Part shown: positions 1-8,782 of the stretch, piece by piece
Layout: the number at the start of each line of letters is the position of its first letter
Position numbering within the stretch: the stretch's first letter is position 1
Origin: an uncultured Elusimicrobium sp.
GTDB taxonomy: Bacteria; Elusimicrobiota; Elusimicrobia; Elusimicrobiales; Elusimicrobiaceae
Reading direction: 5' to 3'
Assembly: GCA_946061795.1 (NCBI GenBank)
Contig: CAMGSK010000048.1
Location: forward strand, 1 to 10,014
Length of the DNA stretch: 10,014 bases
The notes under the pieces: generated by a model
Database searches by the model: none
Told to the model about the DNA's origin: nothing
What the model saw: only the letters and a program-made list of their open reading frames with translations
Made by a program: the position numbers and the translations under genes

Positions 1-149
1 ATGTTGCTCATATACAGTGCGCCGTTCTGTAACGGCTCCACAAGCCCCAGCTTCCCCCTCTTAACGCGCGGCAACAAGCAGGGAAAAAAGGAACTTTTTT
101 TCTCCGTATTGGGACCTGGCCCCAATATAATACCGCTCCGAGAAAAAAC
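1..149. other. Unassigned intergenic stretch at left edge
   Basis: No recognisable gene is seen here. Two structures are visible: a perfect 6-bp hairpin at 21-36 (GCCGTT, loop CTGT, AACGGC) and a 7-bp inverted repeat at 107-127 (TATTGGG/CCCAATA). The arms 2-7 (TGTTGC) and 71-76 (GCAACA) are also complementary and enclose the first hairpin, so about 75 nt could fold as one unit. A plus-strand frame is open from base 1 to a TAA at 175-177 and would give about 58 residues. It resembles no family I know and ends inside the terminator hairpin, so I do not call it a gene. The stretch may be part of a structured RNA or the leader of a gene beyond the edge. Confidence 0.3.
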
Positions 150-155
150 ATTCAA
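127..155 (-). promoter_or_regulatory. Candidate sigma70-type promoter firing leftward
   Basis: On the minus strand, TTGAAT (155-150) is followed after exactly 17 nt by TATTAT (132-127). These match the -35 and -10 consensus at 4/6 and 5/6 positions. The site lies directly after the terminator of the SPFH gene, where a promoter for the next leftward unit would be expected. Transcription would start near 120 and read through the self-complementary sequence at 1-120. AT-rich intergenic DNA gives such matches by chance, so this remains a candidate. Confidence 0.35.
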
Positions 156-194
156 AAAAACCGCGGCTGCGTTTTAAACGCAAGCCGCGGTTTT
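154..194 (-). terminator. Intrinsic terminator after the atp-SPFH unit
   Basis: A GC-rich inverted repeat pairs 161-168 (CCGCGGCT) with 183-190 (AGCCGCGG). It continues inward with GCGTTT/AAACGC (169-174/176-181), with one bulged base at 182. On the minus strand the stem is followed by seven T (160-154), the classic rho-independent pattern, 18 nt past the stop of the SPFH gene. On the plus strand the stem is followed by TTTTATTT, so it could also work in the other direction. It probably marks the end of the long transcription unit. Confidence 0.9.
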
Positions 195-211
195 ATTTCC
201 AAACCAATAAA

Positions 212-1024
212 TTACTTCACCATGACGAACGGCATTTCTCCGCCGGACATATAGGTGGGCATGCGCCCGTCCCATTTTTCAATGGCTTTGAGTTGGGCTT
301 CCACTTGGCGCAGCTTAATCAAATTGTCAGACACCACTTCGCGCTGCAAGCGCAAAGATTTGGCTTCCGCTTCGGCCTGCAGGATTTTCTGTTCCGCTTC
401 TTTTTTCACTTTTTCCACCAAGTTGGTGGCGCGTTTGGCTTCCTGCTCGGCGATTTGTTTTTCTTCCACCGCTTTCAAAAATTGGGGAGAAAAATCAAAA
501 TCCGTGATGGCGATGTCGGACACGATGACCTGTTTTTCTTTCATTTTGGATTTCAAAATATCATCCAATTCCCGGGCCACCTGCACACGGTTGGAAATAA
601 CCGCCTCGGCGGAATATTTGGCCAACACGGCTTTGGTCCATTCTTCCACCATGGGTCTTAAGACCGTGTTGGTGTAGTCCGGCCCCAGGTTGCGGTAAAT
701 GGAAATAATGGTATCGGGCTGAATGCGGTGGTTAATGGCCAGCGCCAGTTTGACCGTCTGCAAGTCTTTGGAAAAAGCTTCCGTCATAAACGTATCTTTT
801 TTGATACGGACGGAAAACTTTTCCACGCTGTCCACGAAGGGCAGTTTCAAGTGGAGTCCTTCCGTATAAGAATCCACAATTTTGCCAAAGCGCAGTTTAA
901 CGGCCACGCTGCCGGCCGGCACGGTAAAATAAGAACCGGACGCAACAATAAGGGCCACCAGCGCAACCCCGATCCAAATCAAACGTTTGGGATTAAAATT
1001 CACGACGGGAGATACGTTTCTCAT
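212..1024 (-). CDS. SPFH/prohibitin-family membrane protein
   Basis: This is a 270-residue protein with one N-terminal membrane segment (about residues 14-33, after a short basic stretch). A band-7/PHB domain follows (about 35-195), starting with the typical VPAGSVAVKLRFGK and EGLHLKLPF stretches. Next is a charged, Ala/Glu/Lys-rich helical region (about 185-245) likely to form a coiled coil, and a short tail ending MPFVMVK as in many bacterial prohibitin homologues. The family forms large membrane-bound rings or scaffolds, often beside proteases such as FtsH; the role in this organism is not shown. The start at 1024 has AGGAG a few bases upstream. It lies 42 nt downstream of atpC with two hairpins between, so it probably receives read-through from the atp operon. 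HflC/HflK or a stomatin-like assignment is possible, but the domain layout and C-terminus look most like the prohibitin group. Confidence 0.88.
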   Translation of the reverse strand: MRNVSPVVNFNPKRLIWIGVALVALIVASGSYFTVPAGSVAVKLRFGKIVDSYTEGLHLKLPFVDSVEKFSVRIKKDTFMTEAFSKDLQTVKLALAINHRIQPDTIISIYRNLGPDYTNTVLRPMVEEWTKAVLAKYSAEAVISNRVQVARELDDILKSKMKEKQVIVSDIAITDFDFSPQFLKAVEEKQIAEQEAKRATNLVEKVKKEAEQKILQAEAEAKSLRLQREVVSDNLIKLRQVEAQLKAIEKWDGRMPTYMSGGEMPFVMVK

Positions 1025-1044
1025 ACTACTCCTATTTCTGTTTA

Positions 1045-1076
1045 AAACGCCTTACGGCGTTTGGGGCTACCCCAAA
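1045..1076 (-). other. Overlapping tandem hairpins at atpC stop
   Basis: Two perfect 7-bp inverted repeats share three bases. In minus-strand order, the first (1076-1060) has arms TTTGGGG/CCCCAAA around a three-base loop that is the atpC stop codon TAG. The second (1062-1045) has arms AAACGCC/GGCGTTT around a GTAA tetraloop and is followed by TTTTAAA. The second resembles a weak intrinsic terminator with a short U tract. Inferred role: partial termination, or RNA processing and stabilisation, separating atp expression from that of the SPFH gene. Confidence 0.55.
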
Positions 1077-1480
1077 TGATGTTTTTTTACTTTCATCCGG
1101 GCAATAGCCTGTTTGATTTCCAGTTCGGCCAACTCAAAATCTATGTCTGCATCTTTGCTGGAAAGGGATTCTTTGGCGCGTTTAATCTTTTGTTTTTCTT
1201 CTTCTTCATTGATTTCTTCGGCCAAATCCGCTCCTTCGGCAAACACGTTAACGCCCGTGCGCAGCACCTCGGCAAAGCCCCCTAAAACGGCGAATTCTTC
1301 CGTTTTCCCGTCTTTTAGGTAGCGCAGCGAACCAAAGCCCAGCTGCACGATCATGGGCACATGACCGGGAAGCACGCCCATTTCCCCTTCCAAGGCCGGA
1401 AGAGAAACCGATTCCACAGGCGTTTCTTCCAACAGCGGCTTTTGCGGCGTAATGATACTGAGCGTCAGCGTTTTGGACAT
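1067..1480 (-). CDS. atpC: F1Fo ATP synthase epsilon subunit
   Basis: This 137-residue subunit sits on the gamma central stalk and both couples rotation and restrains ATP hydrolysis. The N-terminal half (about residues 1-85) is the beta-sandwich domain, with the family stretch GEMGVLPGHVPMI and a GGFAEV motif near its end. The C-terminal half is a charged helical hairpin rich in Glu and Lys (about 90-133), so the regulatory C-terminal domain is present. Length is normal for the family. The start lies 2 nt after the atpD stop with only a weak Shine-Dalgarno (GAAG), so translation is probably coupled to atpD. The stop codon sits in the loop of a hairpin. Confidence 0.95.
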   Translation of the reverse strand: MSKTLTLSIITPQKPLLEETPVESVSLPALEGEMGVLPGHVPMIVQLGFGSLRYLKDGKTEEFAVLGGFAEVLRTGVNVFAEGADLAEEINEEEEKQKIKRAKESLSSKDADIDFELAELEIKQAIARMKVKKHHLG

Positions 1481-1482
1481 AA

Positions 1483-3836
<2,354 letters not shown>

Positions 3837-3845
3837 AAACTGTCC

Positions 3846-4775
3846 TTATTTGTTGCGGCTTTCCAAAATGGAGACGTAATCAGCGATGGCCGCTTCCAGC
3901 GTGAAATCGGGCGTATAGCCGATTTTTTCTTTGGCCAGGCTCATATCCGCTTCGGTCTTGTTCTGGAAGAACGGATACGGGTTGTCAATGTATTCCGGTT
4001 CCAAATTCAGTCCCAGCTCGTGATTTAAACATTTAATCACGTCGTTGTAGCTGCGGGCGATGCCGGTGGCGGCGTTATATACGCCGGTTTCTTTGCCGTT
4101 GGCCAGCGCGCACAAATTGGCTTTCACGATGTCTTTGACATAGACGAAATCGCGCATCTGTTCACCGAATTTAAACACACGGGGGCGTTTGCCGGCTTTC
4201 ATCTGATTGTAAAGCTGATAGACCATGCTGGCCATTTTGCCTTTGTAATCTTCACCGGGGCCGAACACGTTGAAATAACGCAAGCCGATGATTTTCATGT
4301 CCTGGTGGTCTTGGGAAAATTTGCGCGCCACGTTGTCATCAATCACTTTAGAAAAACCGTACACGTTTTCCGGATGGGTGGGCTGGGATTCTTTCATGGG
4401 CACTGCTCCGTTGCCGTACGTGGCGGCGGAGGAGGCGTAGATGACTTTGGGAATTTCATTTTCCGCGGCATAATTGAGCAGATTGCGGAAGGCTTCCACG
4501 TTTTGCTCCATCATGGTTTTCTGGTCCATGACCGTCGTGTCCGTGATGGCCGCTTCATGGAAAATCGCGTCAAAATAGTCGTTCTCCGGCAAGTATTCAA
4601 ACAAATCCGCGGCAATGACGTCCCCTTTAAAACCGATCAGGTTTTTGAAATGGCCGTTCTTGGAAAAATCGTCAATTACCGTCACTTCGTGGCCTTGGGC
4701 TTCCAACGTTTTGGCAATGTTGCTGCCCACGAAACCGGCGCCGCCGGTCACCAAATATTTTTTCTTGTTGTCCAT
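3846..4775 (-). CDS. hldD: HldD-like NAD-sugar epimerase inside the atp operon
   Basis: This 309-residue short-chain dehydrogenase/reductase-type sugar epimerase best matches ADP-L-glycero-D-manno-heptose 6-epimerase (HldD/RfaD), which makes the heptose donor for the LPS inner core in the cytoplasm. It has the NAD(P)-binding GGAGFVGSN (11-19), FHEAA (72-76), SSAATYG (115-121), the catalytic YxxxK pair Y139/K143 in NVYGFSK, RYFNVFGPG (166-174), and YKGKMAS with K178. It also has RDFVYVKDI (208-216). Y139, K143 and K178 fall almost exactly where E. coli HldD has Y140, K144 and K178. Its Shine-Dalgarno AGGAG (4786-4782) overlaps the atpA stop TAG and lies 6 nt before the ATG. A UDP-hexose 4-epimerase or other nucleotide-sugar enzyme cannot be fully excluded, but the HldD-specific blocks favour the first reading. 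Its position between atpA and atpG is unusual. Confidence 0.85.
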   Translation of the reverse strand: MDNKKKYLVTGGAGFVGSNIAKTLEAQGHEVTVIDDFSKNGHFKNLIGFKGDVIAADLFEYLPENDYFDAIFHEAAITDTTVMDQKTMMEQNVEAFRNLLNYAAENEIPKVIYASSAATYGNGAVPMKESQPTHPENVYGFSKVIDDNVARKFSQDHQDMKIIGLRYFNVFGPGEDYKGKMASMVYQLYNQMKAGKRPRVFKFGEQMRDFVYVKDIVKANLCALANGKETGVYNAATGIARSYNDVIKCLNHELGLNLEPEYIDNPYPFFQNKTEADMSLAKEKIGYTPDFTLEAAIADYVSILESRNK

Positions 4776-4784
4776 GAGAATCTC

Positions 4785-6311
4785 CTATTTTTCGCTGTTA
4801 AAAATGTCTTTAAATTCGTTCAACGCCGCGTCCAGCTTGGCCGACAGTTCTTCCGTCATCTCCGCCGCCGCGTCCAATTCGTCCAGCAAAGCGCGTTTCT
4901 TCGCGCCGGCCCAGGCTAGAAGCTGTTTTTCATACTCCCGCACCCGTTCCACCGCCACGGAATCGGTATATCCATGCACCCCGGCGTACAACACCAGCAC
5001 TTCCTGGCTCAAGCGCAAAGGCTGGTATTGGTCTTGTTTCAGCAGTTCGCTCATGCGCTTGCCGCGGGCGATTTGCCGCTGGGATTCCTTGTCCAGCTCA
5101 GAGCCGAATTGGGCAAAGCCTTCCAATTCCTGGTATTGGGACATGTCCACGCGCAGCGTACCGGCCACCTTGCGCATGGTTTTGCGCTGGGCCGAACCGC
5201 CTACGCGGGATACGGACAATCCCACATTGACCGCGGGTTTTACGCCGCTTAAAAACAAACTGCTTTCCAAATAAATCTGCCCGTCGGTAATGGAAATGAC
5301 GTTGGTCGGAATGTAAGCGGATACGTCGTTGGCCTGCGTCTCAATAATGGGCAGCGCGGTCAAAGAACCGCCGCCGTTTTCTTTAGAGAGCTTGCAGGCG
5401 CGTTCCAGCAAGCGGGAATGCAAATAGAACACGTCGCCCGGATAGGCTTCGCGGCCGGGAGGGCGGCGCAGCAGCAGCGACATTTGGCGGTACGCCTGGG
5501 CGTGTTTGGACAAATCGTCATACACAATCAACACGTCTTTGCCCTTCCACATGAAATATTCGCCGATGGCGCAGCCGGCGTACGGCGCGATGTAAAGCAG
5601 AGAAGCCGGGTCGGACGCCGTAGCGGCCACCACGGCGGTATATTCCATGGCCCCGAAATCCGTCAGCGTCTGCACCACTTGGGCCACCGTGCTGTTTTTT
5701 TGTCCGACCGCTACGTAAATGCACAGACAGCGTTGGTCGGCGGGTAAATTTTTCTGGTTGATAATGGCGTCCAGCGCAATAGCCGTCTTGCCCGTCTGGC
5801 GGTCCCCGATAATCAACTCGCGCTGGCCTTTGCCTATAGGCACCAGCGCGTCAATGGCTTTGAGGCCCGTTTGCAAGGGTTGTTTGACGGGCTGGCGTTC
5901 CACGATGCCCGGAGCCACAATGTCCATGGGCATGATTTTGTCCGTTTGGATTTCGCCCTTTCCGTCCAGCGGCCGGCCCAGCGGATCCACCACCCGGCCG
6001 ATAATGCCCTCTCCCACAGGGATACTGATGACTTCTCCCATGCGTTTGACCGTACCGCCTTCGCGCACTTTTTCATCCGCGCCCATCAGCACGCAGCCCA
6101 CGTTGTCATACTCCAGGTTCATGGCCATGCCTTTGACGCCGTCGCCAAAGTCCACCAGTTCCGAAGCCTTCACACCGTTTAAGCCATAAACGCGCGCAAT
6201 ACCGTCGCCCACGCTGATGACGGTGCCGACTTCGCTCAAGTCCGCTTTGGTTTCAAATTTTTCTATTTTTTCTTTGATGATATTGGTTATTTCTTCCGGT
6301 CTTATTGCCAT
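4785..6311 (-). CDS. atpA: F1Fo ATP synthase alpha subunit
   Basis: This 508-residue subunit alternates with beta in the F1 hexamer and carries the non-catalytic nucleotide sites. Domains in order: N-terminal beta barrel (about residues 25-95, with [11 protein letters not shown]), the central nucleotide-binding domain with P-loop GDRQTGKT (169-176) and Walker B-like [12 protein letters not shown] (260-271), then the segment [10 protein letters not shown] holding the arginine finger R369, and the C-terminal helical bundle. Length is normal. The start lies 11 nt after the atpH stop. The upstream Shine-Dalgarno is weak (ACGGTG), so initiation may depend on ribosomes finishing atpH. Confidence 0.98.
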   Translation of the reverse strand: MAIRPEEITNIIKEKIEKFETKADLSEVGTVISVGDGIARVYGLNGVKASELVDFGDGVKGMAMNLEYDNVGCVLMGADEKVREGGTVKRMGEVISIPVGEGIIGRVVDPLGRPLDGKGEIQTDKIMPMDIVAPGIVERQPVKQPLQTGLKAIDALVPIGKGQRELIIGDRQTGKTAIALDAIINQKNLPADQRCLCIYVAVGQKNSTVAQVVQTLTDFGAMEYTAVVAATASDPASLLYIAPYAGCAIGEYFMWKGKDVLIVYDDLSKHAQAYRQMSLLLRRPPGREAYPGDVFYLHSRLLERACKLSKENGGGSLTALPIIETQANDVSAYIPTNVISITDGQIYLESSLFLSGVKPAVNVGLSVSRVGGSAQRKTMRKVAGTLRVDMSQYQELEGFAQFGSELDKESQRQIARGKRMSELLKQDQYQPLRLSQEVLVLYAGVHGYTDSVAVERVREYEKQLLAWAGAKKRALLDELDAAAEMTEELSAKLDAALNEFKDIFNSEK

Positions 6312-6322
6312 AATCGCACCGT

Positions 6323-6850
6323 TTATTTGATTAATTCTTCTCTTAATTTTTCAAATTGTCTTTTCAACGTCCCGTCAATCAACACGTCACCCATTTGGGC
6401 GCGCAAACCGCCCAGTAAAGACGGGTCCGTTTCAAACTCCGCCCGCGCGCTGCGGCCGCTGAAGCGGCTTAAGCTTTCTTCCACCCTCTTTTTCTGTGCA
6501 TCGTCCAAAGCAAAAGCCGTCTGCACCCGCGCGCGCACAATACCCAAGCGTGCGTCCGCCAGCGCTCCCGCTTCCCGGACGCATTCGTCCAGCAAATAAT
6601 ATCTTTTCGCGTCCAGCAAAGCGCACAAAAATCCGGCCGCGGCTTTGTCTTCTCCGGCCGCCTGCAAAACCAACGCTTTTTTATCCGGCAAAGGGGCGGC
6701 GGGATTTTGCATATACGCCCGGGCGGAAGCCAAAGTTTGCGCCGCGGCGCGCAACGCCTGAAAACGGGCGGAAGCTTCTTTCCCGTCCGAACTCAGCGCG
6801 TCAAACGCGCGCGCGTATCTTTTGGCTAAAATGCGGTCAGCGCTTTGCAT
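6323..6850 (-). CDS. atpH: F1Fo ATP synthase delta subunit
   Basis: This 175-residue stator subunit links the top of F1 to the b-subunit stalk. The N-terminal start [12 protein letters not shown] (about residues 8-19) is the family signature helix. The C-terminal end [32 protein letters not shown] (about 141-173) matches the conserved GG-(hydrophobic)-(V/I)G-D-(hydrophobic)-D-S/G-(hydrophobic) pattern. The middle is unusually rich in Ala and Arg and is poorly conserved, as is normal for this fast-evolving subunit. The gene begins 4 nt after the atpF stop, so translation is probably coupled. Confidence 0.94.
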   Translation of the reverse strand: MQSADRILAKRYARAFDALSSDGKEASARFQALRAAAQTLASARAYMQNPAAPLPDKKALVLQAAGEDKAAAGFLCALLDAKRYYLLDECVREAGALADARLGIVRARVQTAFALDDAQKKRVEESLSRFSGRSARAEFETDPSLLGGLRAQMGDVLIDGTLKRQFEKLREELIK

Positions 6851-6854
6851 ATTT

Positions 6855-7364
6855 TCAGGCGCGGCTCCGGTCCGCTTCTTCTATTTCTTTTAACACGGAT
6901 TCCACCGTCTGAGCGGCGGATTGCCGGTCCATTTCCCGGCCCGTGATTTTGGCCGCCGCCAACACGGCGGCGGAAGCCATTTGCCCGCGGACTTCTTCCA
7001 ACGCTTTATTTTTTTCCGCTTCTATTTGTTCTTTTGCCTGCGCGAGCATCCGCTCCGCCTGCTGTTTGGTTTCCGCAAGCAGTTGGTCTTTCTGCGCATT
7101 GCCCAAAGCCACCGCTTCCTGCATTTTTTTGGCGGCTTCGGAAGCAATGTGCGCCAATTTGGCGTCCAATTCCGTTTTGATCTGCTGGGCTTCTTCCCGG
7201 GCGCGGGCGGCGGCGGACTTGTCGTCGGCTATTTGTTTTTCGCGTTTTTCCAGCGCGCCGGCAATGCTTTTCCACGCAAATTTGTGCAAAAGCCACACCA
7301 GCAACAAAAAGTTAACGACCGTCAAAGCCATTACCCCGAAATCGGGATTTAACAATTTGTCCAT
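6855..7364 (-). CDS. atpF: F1Fo ATP synthase b subunit
   Basis: This 169-residue peripheral-stalk subunit has one N-terminal membrane segment (about residues 11-30) followed by FAWKSIAGALEKREKQI, the typical junction at the membrane surface. The rest (about 35-160) is almost entirely charged helix rich in Ala, Glu, Lys and Gln, and dimerises as the stator stalk. Only one b-type gene is present, so a b2 homodimer is expected and not the b/b' pair of phototrophs. The start at 7364 has GAGGAAC upstream and lies 18 nt after the atpE stop. Confidence 0.95.
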   Translation of the reverse strand: MDKLLNPDFGVMALTVVNFLLLVWLLHKFAWKSIAGALEKREKQIADDKSAAARAREEAQQIKTELDAKLAHIASEAAKKMQEAVALGNAQKDQLLAETKQQAERMLAQAKEQIEAEKNKALEEVRGQMASAAVLAAAKITGREMDRQSAAQTVESVLKEIEEADRSRA

Positions 7365-7382
7365 GTGTTCCTCGGACGAAAA

Positions 7383-7610
7383 CTACATGACCATCGTCAA
7401 CAAACAAATCACCAGACCCAACATGGCCGCGCCTTCAAGCAAAGCGGCGATGATGATCATGGTCGTGCGGATGGCGTTAGCGGCTTCGGGCTGGCGGGCG
7501 GTGCCTTCCAGCGCGGCGTTGCCGATTTTACCCAAACCCAACGCGGCTCCGATAACGGTCAGTCCCGCGCCGATACCGGCGGCGACGAATTTCAATGCGG
7601 CAAGTTCCAT
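7383..7610 (-). CDS. atpE: F1Fo ATP synthase c subunit (ring protein)
   Basis: This 75-residue two-helix membrane protein oligomerises into the rotor ring. Helix 1 (about residues 5-35) contains GAGLTVIGAALGLGKIG. The polar loop is ARQPEA (about 38-43), and helix 2 (about 48-74) holds the ion-binding Glu in ALLEGAAM (E59). The start at 7610 is chosen because an ideal AAGGAG (7623-7618) lies 7 nt upstream; a longer frame from 7682 would add an unrelated basic leader overlapping atpB. Aligned on ARQPEA with the Na+-binding c subunit of Ilyobacter tartaricus, the Gln of helix 1 is Leu here and the Ser after the Glu is Gly. The Na+ ligand set is therefore absent and proton coupling is inferred. 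Confidence 0.95.
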   Translation of the reverse strand: MELAALKFVAAGIGAGLTVIGAALGLGKIGNAALEGTARQPEAANAIRTTMIIIAALLEGAAMLGLVICLLTMVM

Positions 7611-7617
7611 ACGTTTT

Positions 7618-7640
7618 CTCCTTGGCGGGGCAAAACCCGC
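7618..7640 (-). promoter_or_regulatory. Hairpin and strong ribosome-binding site before atpE
   Basis: In the 43-nt gap between atpB and atpE, the minus strand carries a small hairpin (GCGGG 7640-7636, CCCGC 7629-7625, six-base loop). Two bases later comes AAGGAG (7623-7618), 7 nt before the ATG. This is the best Shine-Dalgarno in the operon and stands before the gene whose product is needed in the highest copy number. A role of the hairpin in RNA cleavage or stability is inference. Confidence 0.5.
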
Positions 7641-7653
7641 GGCTAATATCAAA

Positions 7654-8415
7654 TCAATGCGAGTGAATAACCATCCCCGCATAAATGGACGTCAGCAGCG
7701 TAAATACATACGCCTGCAAGAACGCCACCAGCAACTCCAAAAACGTCATAAAAATTTCCAGTCCCATGGCGGGCACGGCCGAACCGGTTCCGGCCAACAG
7801 ATTCATTTTGCCAATGATAAACACGATCAAAAGCAGACTCAAAAGCACCATGTGGCCCGAAAGCATGTTGGCAAACAAACGAATAGCCAGCACACACACG
7901 CGAATAATCAAACTGATGACTTCCAGCGGGAACATCAGCGGCACCAGCCACCACGGCGTGCCTCCCGGCACAAAAGTTTTTATAAAGCCGACCGCCCCGT
8001 GCGTTTTAATTCCGCAAAAAACAATCAGCCCCCCGGAGCACAACGCCAGCCCGCCCGTCACGGCGATGTTGGAAGTAATGGTTTTCATTTCCGGGATAAG
8101 CCCTATCAGATTGGCCAGTAAAATAAACAAAAACAAAGTGCAAAAATACGACAGGAAAGGCCGCCCTTCCGGCCCCATGCCGGGCAAGACGATGCCGTCG
8201 CGCATAAACGCCACGTATTCCTCCCCCACTACGTTCAGCGCGCGTGCAGGCGTGCTTTTGCCGGGACGGGCCATCAGCCAGCCTAAAACCAGCAACAGCA
8301 CGCTGATACCGAACATGGTCAGCGTATGCGCGGTAATCGGCAAATGCAGCGTTCCGAGCATAAACCCCAAATCGTGATCCAAAATATGATGGGCTATGGT
8401 TTCTGCAACGTCCAT
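7654..8415 (-). CDS. atpB: F1Fo ATP synthase a subunit
   Basis: This 253-residue polytopic membrane protein provides the two half-channels through which ions reach the c-ring. Hydrophobic segments lie at about residues 30-48, 86-108, 115-136, 157-178, 185-203 and 215-247. The essential arginine is in IRLFANMLSGH (R179), equivalent to E. coli R210. FLELLVAFLQAYVFTLLTSIY (about 225-245) is the conserved final helix. An amphipathic N-terminus rich in His and Asp precedes the first membrane segment. The start lies 1 nt after the atpZ stop, with AAGGAAA inside the end of atpZ, so the two are translationally coupled. Length is within the normal range. Confidence 0.97.
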   Translation of the reverse strand: MDVAETIAHHILDHDLGFMLGTLHLPITAHTLTMFGISVLLLVLGWLMARPGKSTPARALNVVGEEYVAFMRDGIVLPGMGPEGRPFLSYFCTLFLFILLANLIGLIPEMKTITSNIAVTGGLALCSGGLIVFCGIKTHGAVGFIKTFVPGGTPWWLVPLMFPLEVISLIIRVCVLAIRLFANMLSGHMVLLSLLLIVFIIGKMNLLAGTGSAVPAMGLEIFMTFLELLVAFLQAYVFTLLTSIYAGMVIHSH

Positions 8416-8416
8416 G

Positions 8417-8647
8417 TTATTTTCCTTTTTTATCTTCTTGTCCGGCGCGGCGCGCTTCTTTTACCACCAAATACATCCCCAGCGCAAATCCGGTCAAAAC
8501 GCCCGTCACCGTCAGCCAGGGAGTCAGCCCGAAGCGCCCGTCGGCCCACCAGCCCGCCGCCGTGCCCAAAGCCACCGCTACGGCAAACTCCAAACCCAAC
8601 GTGGTGATCTGCACATGATCCTGCGCGGTGAAAGGGCCCAATCCCAT
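8417..8647 (-). CDS. atpZ: AtpZ-like F1Fo ATP synthase accessory protein
   Basis: This small 76-residue protein has two predicted membrane helices (about residues 14-34 and 44-63) and a basic C-terminal tail. The spaced pattern GTAAGWWAD (28-36), FGLTPWLTVTG (39-49) and GFALG (53-57) fits the AtpZ/AtpI ATPase gene 1 family (G-x3-G-x3-D, then G-x2-PW, then repeated Gly). Such proteins are encoded first in many atp operons and have been linked to ring assembly and divalent cation handling. It is the first gene of the operon. GGGGAG (8657-8652) lies 4 nt before the ATG. No second, longer AtpI-type gene lies between it and atpB. The family assignment is sound; the precise role is not shown here. 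Confidence 0.8.
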   Translation of the reverse strand: MGLGPFTAQDHVQITTLGLEFAVAVALGTAAGWWADGRFGLTPWLTVTGVLTGFALGMYLVVKEARRAGQEDKKGK

Positions 8648-8661
8648 AAAACTCCCCGTTT

Positions 8662-8679
8662 ATTTACCGACCGGTAAAT
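8662..8679. promoter_or_regulatory. Perfect 18-bp palindrome, candidate operator
   Basis: ATTTACCGACCGGTAAAT consists of two perfect 8-bp arms (8662-8669, 8672-8679) around a 2-bp AC spacer. It lies 14 bp upstream of the atpZ start and overlaps or directly follows the candidate -10 elements. The core ACCGACCGGT resembles operators bound by several TetR-family repressors. As RNA it could also form a 7-bp hairpin with a 4-nt loop close to the ribosome-binding site. A protein operator controlling the atp operon is the favoured reading, but no regulator gene is in the window. Confidence 0.5.
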
Positions 8680-8716
8680 TATAAATATATTATAATAAAT
8701 TTTTTCCAAAAAACAC
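8678..8716 (-). promoter_or_regulatory. Candidate promoter of the atp operon
   Basis: The minus strand is strongly AT-rich here and has two consensus -10 hexamers, TATAAT at 8694-8689 and TATAAT at 8683-8678. For the first, GTGTTT (8716-8711) sits 16 nt upstream as a poor -35. For the second, TTGGAA (8709-8704) is at a long 20-nt spacing. The position, between the upstream terminator and the first gene, supports a promoter, but which hexamer is used cannot be settled by eye. Transcript starts near 8682 or 8671 would place the palindrome at or just around the start site. Confidence 0.5.
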
Positions 8717-8782
8717 GCCTAAACGTTCCTTTTACATTGTAATAAATCCACAAGGCCAGGAAGAACTTTTTTTGCATTAGGA

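Noticed and set aside
2..76. Possible tRNA, from its ~75-nt length and paired ends
   Set aside because: There is no TTCRA-type T-loop, no D-loop pattern and no proper seven-base anticodon loop on either strand, so the tRNA fold fails.
1..177. Plus-strand open frame from base 1 to TAA at 175-177, about 58 codons
   Set aside because: It has no recognisable domain, runs into the terminator hairpin, and overlaps inverted repeats. It could be the end of a real gene from outside the window, but nothing here supports that.
7383..7682. Longer atpE reading frame starting at 7682
   Set aside because: It would add 24 residues with a basic stretch (PPRRKR) not found in c subunits and would overlap the end of atpB. 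The ATG at 7610 has an ideal ribosome-binding site.
6943..8121. Plus-strand open frame of 392 codons opposite atpF, atpE and atpB
   Set aside because: It spans three confident minus-strand genes and their gaps, is low-complexity (Ser/Ala, then Gln/His/Lys), and resembles no family. It is a shadow of the real genes.
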